The notes under the pieces: model-generated
Databases searched by the model: none
What the model was told of the DNA's origin: nothing
What the model saw: only the letters and a program-made list of their open reading frames with translations
Shown: one piece after another, positions 1-9,000 of the stretch
Numbering within the stretch: position 1 is the first letter of the stretch
Layout: each line of letters begins with the position of its first letter
Program-made: the position numbers and the translations under genes
Assembly: GCA_017412645.1 (NCBI GenBank)
Contig: JAFPWX010000003.1
Location: forward strand, 98,641 to 162,640
Length of the DNA: 64,000 nt
Reading direction: 5' to 3'
Source: Bacteroidales bacterium
GTDB lineage: Bacteria > Bacteroidota > Bacteroidia > Bacteroidales > UBA932

Positions 1-1949
1 CCCGCATCTGGAAGGTCTGCGTGGGCCGTACCGACCTTTACCTCCTGGATACCGACTTCGAAGACAATATCCAGGAAGACCGCGAGGTCACCTATCAACT
101 TTACGGAGGCAACTGGGAGAACCGTCTCAAGCAGGAAATCCTGCTGGGCATAGGCGGCATCAGGGCCCTGCGCGTCATGGGCATACGTCCGTCCATCTAC
201 CACTGCAACGAAGGCCACGCCGCATTCATCGGCCTGGAAAGGCTGCGCGAATACATGCAGGAAGGCGGCCTCGTATATGAAGAGGCGATGGAGCTGGTCC
301 GCGCGAGCGGTCTCTTCACCACCCACACCCCCGTTCCTGCAGGTCACGACACCTTTGACGAAGAGCTTCTCTCCAAGTATCTGGGCCACTATCCGGCCCG
401 CTTCGGTATCGAGTGGGACACCTTCCTCGCAATGGGCAAGATCAACCCGGCCGACAGGATGGAGCGCTTCAGCATGAGCGTGCTTGCGGCCAACTGCTCC
501 CAGAACGTAAACGGCGTATCCATGCTTCACGGAGCGGTTTCCAGGGAAATCCTCGCCGATATGTACAAGGGTTACATCCCTGAGGAGCTCTCCAAGATAG
601 GCTACGTCACCAACGGCGTGCACTACAATACATGGGCTTCCAAGGAGTGGAAGCAGGTTCACAACCGCGTGTTCGGTCCCGAATTCTCCACTCACCACTA
701 CGACAAGCGCTGCTTCGAAGGTATATATAATGTTTCCGACGAAGAGATCTGGAGTATCCGCAAGATACTCAAGAAAGAGCTTCTCCGTGTCCTCGGAGAC
801 CGCCTTTCAGATCCGAGCCTCAGCAGCCACTATTCTCCCAGTCAGGTAGTGGAAATCAAGGAGAATCTGCGCGAGGACGTGCTCACCATCGGTTTCGCCC
901 GTCGTTTCGCCACGTATAAGAGAGCGACGCTGCTCTTCAGCGATCTCGACAGACTGGACGCCATAGTGAACGATCCCAAGCATCCGGTGCAGTTCATCTT
1001 CGCCGGCAAGGCGCATCCCGCCGACGGCGCTGGTCAGGACCTAATCAAGCGCATCATCGAGATTTCCAAGCAGCCGCGTTTCCTCGGACGTATAGTCTTT
1101 GTGCCCGGCTATGACATCTCTCTAGCAAAGCGTCTTGTCCAGGGTGTGGATGTGTGGATGAACAACCCCACCCGTCCCCAGGAGGCTTCCGGTACGTCCG
1201 GAGAAAAAGCAGCGATGAACGGAGTAATGCATTTCAGCGTGCTCGACGGCTGGTGGGTCGAAGGTTACAAGGAAGGCTGCGGCTGGGCCCTGCCACAGGA
1301 ACGCACCTACGACGACCAGAGCTACCAGAACGAACTCGACGCCGCCACCATCTACGGCACCATCGAGAATGAGATAGCACCGCTTTACTATGACCGCGAC
1401 CCGAAGGATGGCATGAGCCATAATTGGATAGCCTATATCAAGAATACCATCGCCAAGGTGGCGTGCAACTTCACCACCAACCGCATGATGGAAGACTACT
1501 GCATCCAGTACTACCAGCCCCAGTACGACCGCTACATGGCCCTTGCAGCGGATGGTTTCGCCAAGGCGAAGGAAATCGCAGCTTGGAAGAACCGCATCCT
1601 GGCGGCATGGCCGTCGCTCAAGGTTGTGAACTACACCCCGCTTGCAGCGTCCTACGTGCTTTCTGCCCGCACCAAGCTGGAGAGCACCCTGCAGATCGAC
1701 CTTGCAGGACTGAATCCGGAAGACGTTGGCGTGGAACTGGTATTCGCAGTTTCCGACAAGAAGGGCCGCCTCCACGTGAGGGAGACCTTCGACTACGTGC
1801 CCGGCCCCAAGGCCGAAGACGGCACCGCCACTTATTCGGTTTCGGTGCTGCCGGACAAGACCGGTATGTACCAGGTTGGCGTTCGTATCTACCCGAGTAA
1901 CGCCGCCCTTCCTTCGCGTCAAGACTTCCCGCTCGTAAAATGGCTGTAA
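1..1949 (+). CDS. glgP: alpha-glucan (glycogen) phosphorylase, 5' end missing
   Basis: Cytosolic GT35 enzyme that releases glucose-1-phosphate from glycogen-type alpha-1,4-glucan with a pyridoxal phosphate cofactor. The frame is open from base 3, so the gene starts before the window; about 648 C-terminal residues remain of a protein usually near 850. The C-terminal active-site block is intact: NNPTRPQEASGTSGEKAAMN followed by HFSVLDGWW. This is the compact 'alpha-glucan family' subtype, with the PLP lysine expected in the SGEKAAMNG stretch. An earlier glycan-binding block (ATYKRATLL, near 905-930) is also visible. The stop overlaps the ribF start by 10 bases, so the two are co-transcribed. 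The partner glgA would lie upstream, outside the window. Confidence 0.93.
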   Translation, partial: RIWKVCVGRTDLYLLDTDFEDNIQEDREVTYQLYGGNWENRLKQEILLGIGGIRALRVMGIRPSIYHCNEGHAAFIGLERLREYMQEGGLVYEEAMELVRASGLFTTHTPVPAGHDTFDEELLSKYLGHYPARFGIEWDTFLAMGKINPADRMERFSMSVLAANCSQNVNGVSMLHGAVSREILADMYKGYIPEELSKIGYVTNGVHYNTWASKEWKQVHNRVFGPEFSTHHYDKRCFEGIYNVSDEEIWSIRKILKKELLRVLGDRLSDPSLSSHYSPSQVVEIKENLREDVLTIGFARRFATYKRATLLFSDLDRLDAIVNDPKHPVQFIFAGKAHPADGAGQDLIKRIIEISKQPRFLGRIVFVPGYDISLAKRLVQGVDVWMNNPTRPQEASGTSGEKAAMNGVMHFSVLDGWWVEGYKEGCGWALPQERTYDDQSYQNELDAATIYGTIENEIAPLYYDRDPKDGMSHNWIAYIKNTIAKVACNFTTNRMMEDYCIQYYQPQYDRYMALAADGFAKAKEIAAWKNRILAAWPSLKVVNYTPLAASYVLSARTKLESTLQIDLAGLNPEDVGVELVFAVSDKKGRLHVRETFDYVPGPKAEDGTATYSVSVLPDKTGMYQVGVRIYPSNAALPSRQDFPLVKWL

Positions 1950-2803
1950 TAGCAACAGGATTTTTCGACGGGGTGCATGTGGGGCACCGTCTGGTGCTGG
2001 AGACGCTCGTGCAGACCGCGCGGGAGCGCGGCGAGCTCAGCGTGGTGGTCACTTTCTGGCCGCATCCGCGTATCGTGCTTCACGACGACGCCCTTTCGCT
2101 TCGTCTGCTGAACACCCTGGACGAAAAGATAAATCTGCTTCGAGGTCTCGGTGTGGACCGTGTGGAAGTGCTGCCGTTCACGGAAGAGTTCTCCCGCACC
2201 TCCGCTGCCGATTACCTTCGCAAGTATGTGAAGGAGCGTTTCGACGGAACCGCCATTCTGCTCGGCTACGACAACCGCATAGGGCACGATTCCGGAACCC
2301 CGGCTCAGACGGCCGACATCGCTGCCGAGCTGGGACTGGACGTTATCCGCACGGATAAGGTCTCGAGCGTCGGTATCGCCGTGAGTTCTTCCAAGATCCG
2401 CAAGGCCCTGAACGCGGGCGACGTGGCCACGGCCTCCGCATTCCTGTGCTACGACTACTCTCTCGAAGGGGAGGTGGTGCATGGGCGCAAGGTGGGCCGC
2501 ACGATAGGCTTCCCTACGGCAAATCTCGATTTGTACGAAAAGATGAAGCTGGTTCCTGCCGAAGGCGTGTATCTCACCCGGGTTCATCTGGGGGATCGGA
2601 CCTTCTACGGAATGACCAACATCGGGGTTACCAACGAGACTCATATCTTCAACTTTGACGAAGAGATTTATGGAGTCCCGATGCGCATCGATTTTCTCCG
2701 CCATATCCGTGGTGAGATGAAATTCGACTCCCTTGACGAACTTGCCGCCCAGCTCCGTGCCGACGAGCAGTCCTGCCGGGAGATAATTGGTAGTTTGAAA
2801 TAA
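1940..2803 (+). CDS. ribF: bifunctional riboflavin kinase / FAD synthetase
   Basis: Makes FMN from riboflavin and then FAD in the cytosol. The N-terminal adenylyltransferase domain shows the nucleotidyl-transferase signature GFFDGVHVGHR (residues 7-17), the FWPHPR stretch (39-44) and SSSKIRKAL (149-157). The C-terminal kinase domain carries GRTIGFPTAN (186-195). At 287 residues it is a little shorter than the usual 305-315, because the protein begins almost directly on the GFFDGVH motif. It overlaps the end of glgP by 10 bases, so it depends on upstream transcription and probably on translational coupling. Confidence in the function is high; the exact start is less certain because of the short N-terminus. 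Confidence 0.93.
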   Translation: MAVIATGFFDGVHVGHRLVLETLVQTARERGELSVVVTFWPHPRIVLHDDALSLRLLNTLDEKINLLRGLGVDRVEVLPFTEEFSRTSAADYLRKYVKERFDGTAILLGYDNRIGHDSGTPAQTADIAAELGLDVIRTDKVSSVGIAVSSSKIRKALNAGDVATASAFLCYDYSLEGEVVHGRKVGRTIGFPTANLDLYEKMKLVPAEGVYLTRVHLGDRTFYGMTNIGVTNETHIFNFDEEIYGVPMRIDFLRHIRGEMKFDSLDELAAQLRADEQSCREIIGSLK

Positions 2804-2817
2804 ATTAGCTATATTTG
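2787..2817 (+). promoter_or_regulatory. Bacteroidota-type promoter for greA
   Basis: TTG at 2787-2789, 20 bases, then TATATTTG at 2810-2817, matching the Bacteroidota -33/-7 consensus (TTTG, about 19 nt, TAnnTTTG). Transcription would start near 2822-2824, giving greA a leader of about 50 nt that includes the hairpin at 2831-2852. Confidence 0.7.
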
Positions 2818-2830
2818 CAAAGAAACAAGG

Positions 2831-2860
2831 GTTCTGCCGCTCACGGCAGAACTCGTTTAT
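2831..2860 (+). terminator. hairpin between ribF and greA (terminator or 5' leader element)
   Basis: Perfect 9-bp stem GTTCTGCCG (2831-2839) and CGGCAGAAC (2844-2852) with a CTCA loop, followed by the T-rich tract TCGTTTATTTG. It can end transcription coming from ribF. It also lies just downstream of the predicted greA start point, so it would be transcribed in the greA leader. Confidence 0.6.
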
Positions 2861-2873
2861 TTGACTATACCTT

Positions 2874-3344
2874 ATGCCACAAGTACACTACATGAGCCAG
2901 GAAGGGCTCGACAAAATCAAGAAAGAACTGGAAGAGGCCATAGCACAGCGTCCGGTAATCGCTGCGCAGATAGCTGAGGCCCGCGAGAAGGGCGACCTCT
3001 CCGAAAATGCGGAATATGAATCCGCCCGTGAGGCACAGGGCCTCCTTGAGCTCAAAATCGCCAATCTTCAGAACACAATAGCAAATGCCAAGGTAGTGGA
3101 TGCGTCGCAGATCAGCACGGATAAAGTGCAGATGCTCAACACCGTAAAGGTGAAGAACCTGAATGCCGGCGCAATCATGACCTTCACCATAGTCGGCGAA
3201 AAGGAAGCCGACTTCTCCAAGGGCAAGCTCGCCGCCACCACTCCCATCGCCAAGGCTCTCATAGGCCACGGCAAAGGCGAGGTCGTAGAGGCCCAGGTAC
3301 CCGCAGGGGCAATCAAGTTCGAAATCCTCGAAATCAGCTTCTAA
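2874..3344 (+). CDS. greA: transcription elongation factor GreA
   Basis: Rescues backtracked RNA polymerase by stimulating cleavage of the transcript 3' end through the secondary channel. The N-terminal coiled coil (about residues 8-78) carries the acidic tip motif DLSENAEY at 41-48, with D41 and E44 as the Mg-positioning acids. The C-terminal FKBP-like domain follows. At 156 residues it is typical in size. An internal Met at residue 7 (MSQEGLDKI) is an alternative start. It has its own promoter and is followed after 4 bases by the HIT gene, suggesting a short operon. Confidence 0.96.
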   Translation: MPQVHYMSQEGLDKIKKELEEAIAQRPVIAAQIAEAREKGDLSENAEYESAREAQGLLELKIANLQNTIANAKVVDASQISTDKVQMLNTVKVKNLNAGAIMTFTIVGEKEADFSKGKLAATTPIAKALIGHGKGEVVEAQVPAGAIKFEILEISF

Positions 3345-3348
3345 TCCC

Positions 3349-3753
3349 ATGGCAACCATCTTCACTCGCATCGCCGCAGGCGAAATACCATCGTACAAGG
3401 TGGCCGAAAGCGAAGACTTCTACGCATTTCTGGACATCAACCCCCTTGTTCCGGGCCACACCCTGGTAATTCCCCGCAAGGTGGAGGACGACTATATCTT
3501 CAATCTGGACCCCAAAACTTACGAGGGCCTCTGGGCGTTTGCCCGTAAGGTAGCCCAGGCCATCAAGGCCGCCGTTCCCTGCAAGAGGGTGGGCGTCGCA
3601 GTGCTCGGCATGGAAGTTCCCCATACCCACATCCACCTGGTTCCACTTCAGACGGAAGGCGATCTGGATTTCCGCAAGGAGCGTCCTGTGGTCACCGATG
3701 AAGAAAAGGCTGCCATAGCAAAAGCCATCCTCGCAGAATATGAAAAGCTCTAA
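3349..3753 (+). CDS. HIT family nucleotide-binding hydrolase
   Basis: Histidine-triad protein, probably an HinT-type nucleoside phosphoramidase or a related dinucleotide hydrolase. The triad HTHIHLVPL lies at residues 92-100, with H92, H94 and H96 (the nucleophile). The N-terminal GEIPSYKVAE and DINPLVPGHTLVIPRK blocks are typical. Its 134 residues match the family size. It sits 4 bases after greA and overlaps the following lipoprotein gene by 14 bases, so all three are likely translated from one mRNA. The physiological substrate cannot be read from the sequence. Confidence 0.92.
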   Translation: MATIFTRIAAGEIPSYKVAESEDFYAFLDINPLVPGHTLVIPRKVEDDYIFNLDPKTYEGLWAFARKVAQAIKAAVPCKRVGVAVLGMEVPHTHIHLVPLQTEGDLDFRKERPVVTDEEKAAIAKAILAEYEKL

Positions 3754-4828
3754 GCTCCTGCTCGCCGCGGCGCTTCTTGCCGCAGCCTGCACCCCTAAAG
3801 CAAAGATAGATCTCACCGTTGCCGACGCTCCCGGACGCAGCGTGGAAGTACGTCTGCTGGACGTCAACGTTTGGAAAGTGCTGGACACCGTGAAAACCGG
3901 CGCCGACGGTACTCTGCGCTATGCGGTCGAGGTAGAGGAAGGCAAGCCCGAATTTGTGTACCTCTTTTCCGAGGGCACGAAGCTGGCGTCGCTCCTTCTC
4001 CATAAGGGCGACCGCGTGCGCGTGCAGGCGGACACGCTCGGCACATATACGCTTGAGGGTTCGGACGATTCCGTCCTTCTTCAGCAGACGGAGCAGGCCT
4101 TCGCCGGTTTCGCGGCAGAAATGGCCAGGCTCGATGCCGAAGGCGGGCGCAGCCGCGAGATGGCGGCCGAGTTCGTACGCCATTATCGTGAAGATGTGTC
4201 CTTCGTGATGGGGCATCCCAAGAGTCTTGTGTGCATTCCGGTGCTTTACGAGAGCCTTAACGAATACACTCCGGTCTTCTCGCAGCTCACCGACGCGCTG
4301 CTTTTCCGCCGCACGCTGGACAGCCTCAAGACGGTGTATCCGGAATCGGCCTATGTGAAGGCTCTGGAAAAGGAAACCGTGCGTCGCGAAGAGGCGATGA
4401 ATTTCCGTAACAGACTCAACGGCGCTACCGAGATGGCCTATCCGGAGATAATTCTTCCCGGCATGGACGGCAAGAACGTAGCGCTTTCGGAGGTTCCCGC
4501 CAAGGCGGTGATCCTTTATTTCTGGTCTCCGTCAGTAGCCGAGCAGAAAATGTTCAACCAGGACGTGCTCAAGCCTCTCTACGAGAAATATTCGCCCAAA
4601 GGGCTGGAAATATACGCAGTTGCCGTGGCAGCGGACAAGACCGACTGGGCAGCGGTGGTGAACTCCCAGAAACTCCCGTGGATAAATGTATATGACCGCA
4701 CTGGAACCAGCCTGGTGAACTATAACCTGGCGTCAGTGCCGGCTTCGTTCCTTATTTCGGAAGGGAACCTCAATACCATTTCTGGGGAAGCGGGCCTGCG
4801 CCGCGAACTGGACAGGCTTCTAAAATAG
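3740..4828 (+). CDS. thioredoxin-fold lipoprotein lacking the CxxC pair
   Basis: Predicted periplasm-facing lipoprotein: hydrophobic signal sequence ending in the lipobox LAAAC, with C17 as lipid site. Residues about 22-110 look like the beta-rich DUF4369 domain common before TlpA-like modules in Bacteroidota. Residues about 235-360 form a thioredoxin/AhpC-like domain: PGMDGKNVALSEV, then YFWSPS at 260-265, and a late SVPASFLIS segment with the expected cis-proline. The usual WCxxC is replaced by WSPSV, so thiol-disulfide exchange is unlikely. It may be a scaffold, chaperone or binding module. It overlaps the HIT gene at its start and converges on tsaB by 9 bases. Confidence 0.75.
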   Translation: MKSSKLLLAAALLAAACTPKAKIDLTVADAPGRSVEVRLLDVNVWKVLDTVKTGADGTLRYAVEVEEGKPEFVYLFSEGTKLASLLLHKGDRVRVQADTLGTYTLEGSDDSVLLQQTEQAFAGFAAEMARLDAEGGRSREMAAEFVRHYREDVSFVMGHPKSLVCIPVLYESLNEYTPVFSQLTDALLFRRTLDSLKTVYPESAYVKALEKETVRREEAMNFRNRLNGATEMAYPEIILPGMDGKNVALSEVPAKAVILYFWSPSVAEQKMFNQDVLKPLYEKYSPKGLEIYAVAVAADKTDWAAVVNSQKLPWINVYDRTGTSLVNYNLASVPASFLISEGNLNTISGEAGLRRELDRLLK

Positions 4829-5509
4829 GTTTTTCCGGCTCACTGTGGCCACGAAATCCTTAAGGTAGAAGGGCTCGAAATAAGCCACGTCCCGGAAATT
4901 CTCCGCAGCCAGCTCCCTCAATGCAGGCTGCAGCATGTGCCCCGCTTCGGGGCATTGCTGTATATATGAGCCTTCGGGAAGAACCCCGGAGGCTTTTTCG
5001 GCTGCATCGCCTATAACCACCACGGGCCCTGCGGCGAACATATCCGCGAACGAACCCGGTTCCAGCACTACCGATGAAATCTCGCCCAGGCGCTCTCCGG
5101 CAGGGGAGAAGGGGGCGGTGTAGACCTCCATGCGTCGGGCGTCTACCATAGGCAGAATGCCAGCGCAGCCTTCCGGCACAAGGCCGAGATCAAGGGCCTG
5201 ATGGGCCAGGATATCGAGGGTGTCGACAGCCAGAAGGGGCCTGCCTGTACCAAAGCAGAGGCCTTTGGCCGTGGACACACCTACCCGCAGGCCCGTGTAG
5301 GACCCGGGACCCATGCCAACGCAGACGGCGTCGGCATCGGCCGCAGACCATCCGCATTCGTCCAACATCTCCTTCACGAAGGGAGCCGTGAGGGATGCGT
5401 GGGCGCGGGGTTCGGTGCTCCGGCGCGAGCATATTATCTTCCCGTCCTCGGCGAGGGCCGTGGAGCAAAGGGAAGTGGAAGTCTCTATGAGGATGAGGCG
5501 GGAGGGCAC
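4820..5509 (-). CDS. tsaB: tRNA threonylcarbamoyladenosine biosynthesis protein TsaB
   Basis: ASKHA-fold partner of TsaD/TsaE in making t6A at position 37 of ANN-decoding tRNAs. TsaB is a non-catalytic scaffold that dimerises with TsaD. Hallmarks are the N-terminal LILIETST (phosphate-1-like loop), GMGPGSYTGLRVG near residues 67-79 and the following STAKGLCFGTGRPLLAVDTL. Its 229 residues match the family. It lies 2 bases after cvpA and is transcribed with it. The 3' end overlaps the convergent lipoprotein gene by 9 bases. Confidence 0.93.
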   Translation of the reverse strand: MPSRLILIETSTSLCSTALAEDGKIICSRRSTEPRAHASLTAPFVKEMLDECGWSAADADAVCVGMGPGSYTGLRVGVSTAKGLCFGTGRPLLAVDTLDILAHQALDLGLVPEGCAGILPMVDARRMEVYTAPFSPAGERLGEISSVVLEPGSFADMFAAGPVVVIGDAAEKASGVLPEGSYIQQCPEAGHMLQPALRELAAENFRDVAYFEPFYLKDFVATVSRKNLF

Positions 5510-5511
5510 GG

Positions 5512-6003
5512 CTACAGATTGAGTAGGTTCTGGAGATAGGGGAATACCTTCATCGCCGCTCCGTGAAGGGCCTTGTAAATGACTGAACCGTCCAGGAGTT
5601 CGGCGTTAACGATGCCCCATTTGCCGTTGAAGGTGTCGAATACAAAGATGAGCAGGCCGATGATGAGGGCTGCCTTGAGAAGTGCGAACACCACGCCCAG
5701 CAGGCGGTTTACGAAGCCGAGGGAAGCGAGCGACAGGGTTTTGGTGAGCAGCTTGCCCAGAAGGTTCAGAAGGATCACCGTGAGCACCACCACGATGGCG
5801 AAGCTCGCGACCCCGAGAATCCTGGGTTCCACGTTAACGAACTGGGTGAGCCAGACTGAAAGGGGCTCCGCGAAACGATAGGCCATCCATGCACCTATGA
5901 AGATGGAAGCAAGGCTTATAATCTGCTCGATGAAACCCTTCTGGATACCGCGCACGAGGGCGGGTATGAAGCAGATGAGAAGTATTATGTCGAGAGTGCC
6001 CAT
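5512..6003 (-). CDS. cvpA: CvpA family membrane protein
   Basis: Small integral inner-membrane protein of the colicin V production (CvpA) family. Roughly four hydrophobic helices can be placed at residues 4-22, 25-45, 64-86 and 100-125. The opening MGTLDIILLICFIPALVRG and the KGFIEQIISLASIF stretch are typical of the family. CvpA proteins are linked to envelope homeostasis, but the biochemical role is unsettled. It is the first gene of a cvpA-tsaB operon, read from a promoter divergent from ileS. Confidence 0.85.
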   Translation of the reverse strand: MGTLDIILLICFIPALVRGIQKGFIEQIISLASIFIGAWMAYRFAEPLSVWLTQFVNVEPRILGVASFAIVVVLTVILLNLLGKLLTKTLSLASLGFVNRLLGVVFALLKAALIIGLLIFVFDTFNGKWGIVNAELLDGSVIYKALHGAAMKVFPYLQNLLNL

Positions 6004-6006
6004 GGA

Positions 6007-6037
6007 TTTGTTATAATCGCGGAATTTGTTATCTTTG
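6007..6037 (+). promoter_or_regulatory. ileS promoter
   Basis: Full consensus: TTTG at 6007-6010, exactly 19 bases, then TATCTTTG at 6030-6037. The ileS start codon is 36 bases downstream. No T-box-like leader is visible in the short leader. Confidence 0.85.
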
Positions 6038-6055
6038 TAAATTGATTTGTGAGTA

Positions 6056-6085
6056 CAAATTTACGGAAAAATTATGAGTTTCAAA
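6056..6085 (-). promoter_or_regulatory. cvpA-tsaB promoter
   Basis: On the minus strand, TTTG (6082-6085) and TAAATTTG (6056-6063) are 18 bases apart. The -33 element lies inside the first codons of ileS, so the two divergent promoters overlap face to face. Confidence 0.65.
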
Positions 6086-9000
6086 GAATATAAGGGTCTT
6101 GATTTGGTGCAGACAGGCGCAAGGGTGCTTTCCCGCTGGAAAGAGGACGGCACTTTCGCCAAGAGTGTGGAACTGCGTGAAGGAGCGCCCGAATTCATAT
6201 TCTTTGAAGGTCCCCCGAGCGCCAACGGCCGTCCGGGCATCCACCATGTGATGGCCCGCTCCATCAAAGACTCCGTGTGCCGCTATAAGGCCATGACTGG
6301 CTACAAGGTTCGCCGTCGCGCAGGTTGGGACACCCACGGTCTTCCCGTGGAGCTCGGAGTGGAGAAGAAGCTCGGTATTACCAAGGCAGACATCGGCACC
6401 AAGATCTCGGTCGAGGAATACAACCGCACCTGCCGCAGTGAGGTCATGAAATACACCGCCGAGTGGGAGAACCTCACCGAGCGCGTAGGCTACTGGGTAG
6501 ACATGAACGACCCGTACATCACCTACGACAACCGTTACATCGAAACCCTCTGGTGGCTCCTCCGCAAAATCTACGACCGCGGCCTGCTCTACAAGGGCAA
6601 AACCATACAGCCCTATTCCCCGACGGACGGCACCGGCCTCAGCTCCCACGAGCTCAACCAGCCCGGCTGCTACCGCGACGTAACCGACACCACGGTCACC
6701 GTGCAGTTCGAGGCCATCCCGGACGATACGCACAAGGCCCTCTTTGCCGACGGCCCGCTCTACTTCCTTGCATGGACCACCACTCCCTGGACGCTGCCTT
6801 CCAACACCGCCCTCTGCGTGGGTCCCAAGATAGATTATGTCCGTGTAAAGTCCACCAACCCCTACACCGGCGAGGCGGCCGTTTACGTGGTAGCCGAAGC
6901 TCTCGTCCTGGCCTGGTTCGGAGCCAAGATTCCCTTTGAAGTGCTTCCGGGCAAGTTCAAGGGAACGGAGCTGGCAGGCATACGCTACCGCCAGCTCATC
7001 CCCTGGTTCAAACCCGACGGAAAGGCGTTCGAGGTCATTCTTGGAGACTATGTCACCACGGAAGACGGTACCGGCATAGTGCATATCGCCCCCACCTTCG
7101 GTGCGGACGACAAGAAGGTAGCCACCGCAGCCGGCATCGCCCCGCTCATGGTCATCGACCGCGACGGCGCCCCGCAGGCCCAGGTGGACCGTCAGGGCCG
7201 CTTCTGCCGTCTGGCCGATCTGGACCCCGCCTACGTCGCCGCAAACGTGGACCCGTCTTACAAAGAGTTCGAAGGCCGCTATGTAAAGAACGCCATCGAC
7301 AACTTCTTCCGCCAGTTCAGCGGCGAACCGCAGCTCGGCAAAGACAACGCCACCCTGGACATCGACCTCTGCGTCATGCTCAAGGCCTCCGGCAAGGCTT
7401 TCAAGATTCAGAAGCACACCCACAGCTATCCGCACAGCTGGCGCACCGACTGCCCTGTCATCTACTATCCTCTGGACTCCTGGTTCATCCGCACCACCGC
7501 CGTGAAAGACGAAATGGTGGAACTCAACAAGCAGATTACCTGGAGGCCCGAAAGTACCGGCACCGGCCGTTTCGGAGTGTGGCTGGAGAATATCCAGGAC
7601 TGGAACCTTAGCCGCAGCCGCTTCTGGGGCACCCCGCTGCCCATTTGGCGCACCGAAGACGGAAAGGAAGAGAAGTGCATAGGCAGCGTAAAGGAACTCT
7701 ATGAAGAAATCGACAAGGCTGTGGCCGCCGGCTTCATGCCCTCCAATCCTCTGAAGGACAAGGGCTTCGATCCGGCCGACATGAGCCTTGCCAACTACGA
7801 TAAGATAGACCTTCACCGTCCTTATGTCGACGCTATAGTGCTGGTGAGCCCCACCGGGCGCAGAATGACCCGCGAAACCGACCTCATCGACGTGTGGTTC
7901 GATTCCGGCGCCATGCCTTATGCCCAGACCGGTCTCCGCGGCCTCGGCACCCCCTATTTCGGCTCAACGGCCGACTTCATCGCCGAAGGCGTGGACCAGA
8001 CCCGCGGCTGGTTCTACACACTGCACGCCATCCACACAATGGTGAGCGGCACCCCGGCATTCAAGAGGGTCATCTCCAACGGTCTTGTGCTGGACAAGGA
8101 CGGCAACAAGATGAGCAAGCGTCTGGGCAATGCCGTGGATCCTTTCGAAGCACTGGATAAATTTGGTGCCGACGCCCTCCGCTGGTACATGCTCACCAAC
8201 GCCCAGCCCTGGGACAATCTCCGTTTCGACGAAGGGGGAGTGGACGAAGTGCGCCGCAAGTTCTTCGGCACGCTCTATAACACCTATTCTTTCTTCGCCC
8301 TCTACGCCAATGTAGATGGTTTCGTTCCCGGTCGCGAGCCGGAAGTACCGGTGGCGGAGCGTCCCGAACTCGACCGCTGGATCGTCTCCCTGCAGAACAG
8401 CCTCATCCGCGACGTTCGTGCCGCCTACGAGGAATACGATATCACCACCGCAGGCCGTCTCATTCAGGACTTCGTCTGCGACATGATGTCCAACTGGTAC
8501 GTCCGTCTTGGCCGCAAGCGCTTCTGGGGCGGCGGTCTAACCAAGGACAAACTCTCCGCCTACCAGACCCTCTACGGAGTGCTGCGCACGGTGGCGCTGC
8601 TCTCAGCTCCGATCGCTCCCTTCTACTCCGACGAACTTTGGCAGGACCTCGGCGGTGCGGGCAGCATCCATCTGGCCGATATGCCGAAGGCTGACCCCGC
8701 CCTCATCGACCCGGATCTCGAGGAGCGCATGGCCCTTGCCCAGAAGGCGACTTCGCTGGTGCTGGCACTCCGCCGCAAGGTGAACATAAAGGTCCGTCAG
8801 CCCCTTTCCCGCCTGGTTATCCCGGTGCTTTCGGAAAAGGTGCGCGGCCAGCTGGAGCAGGTGAAAGACATTATCCTCACTGAAGTGAACGTGAAAGACG
8901 CCTCCTTCGTGGAAGACGCCGGCTCGCTCATCACATACAAGATCAAGCCGAATTTCCGCAGCCTCGGCAAGCGCTACGGCGCCCGCATGAAGGAAATCGC

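Noticed and set aside
6029-7816. 595-codon open frame antisense to ileS
   Set aside because: It lies wholly opposite a clear IleS coding region, has no recognisable domain or promoter, and such frames are common opposite GC-rich, codon-biased genes.
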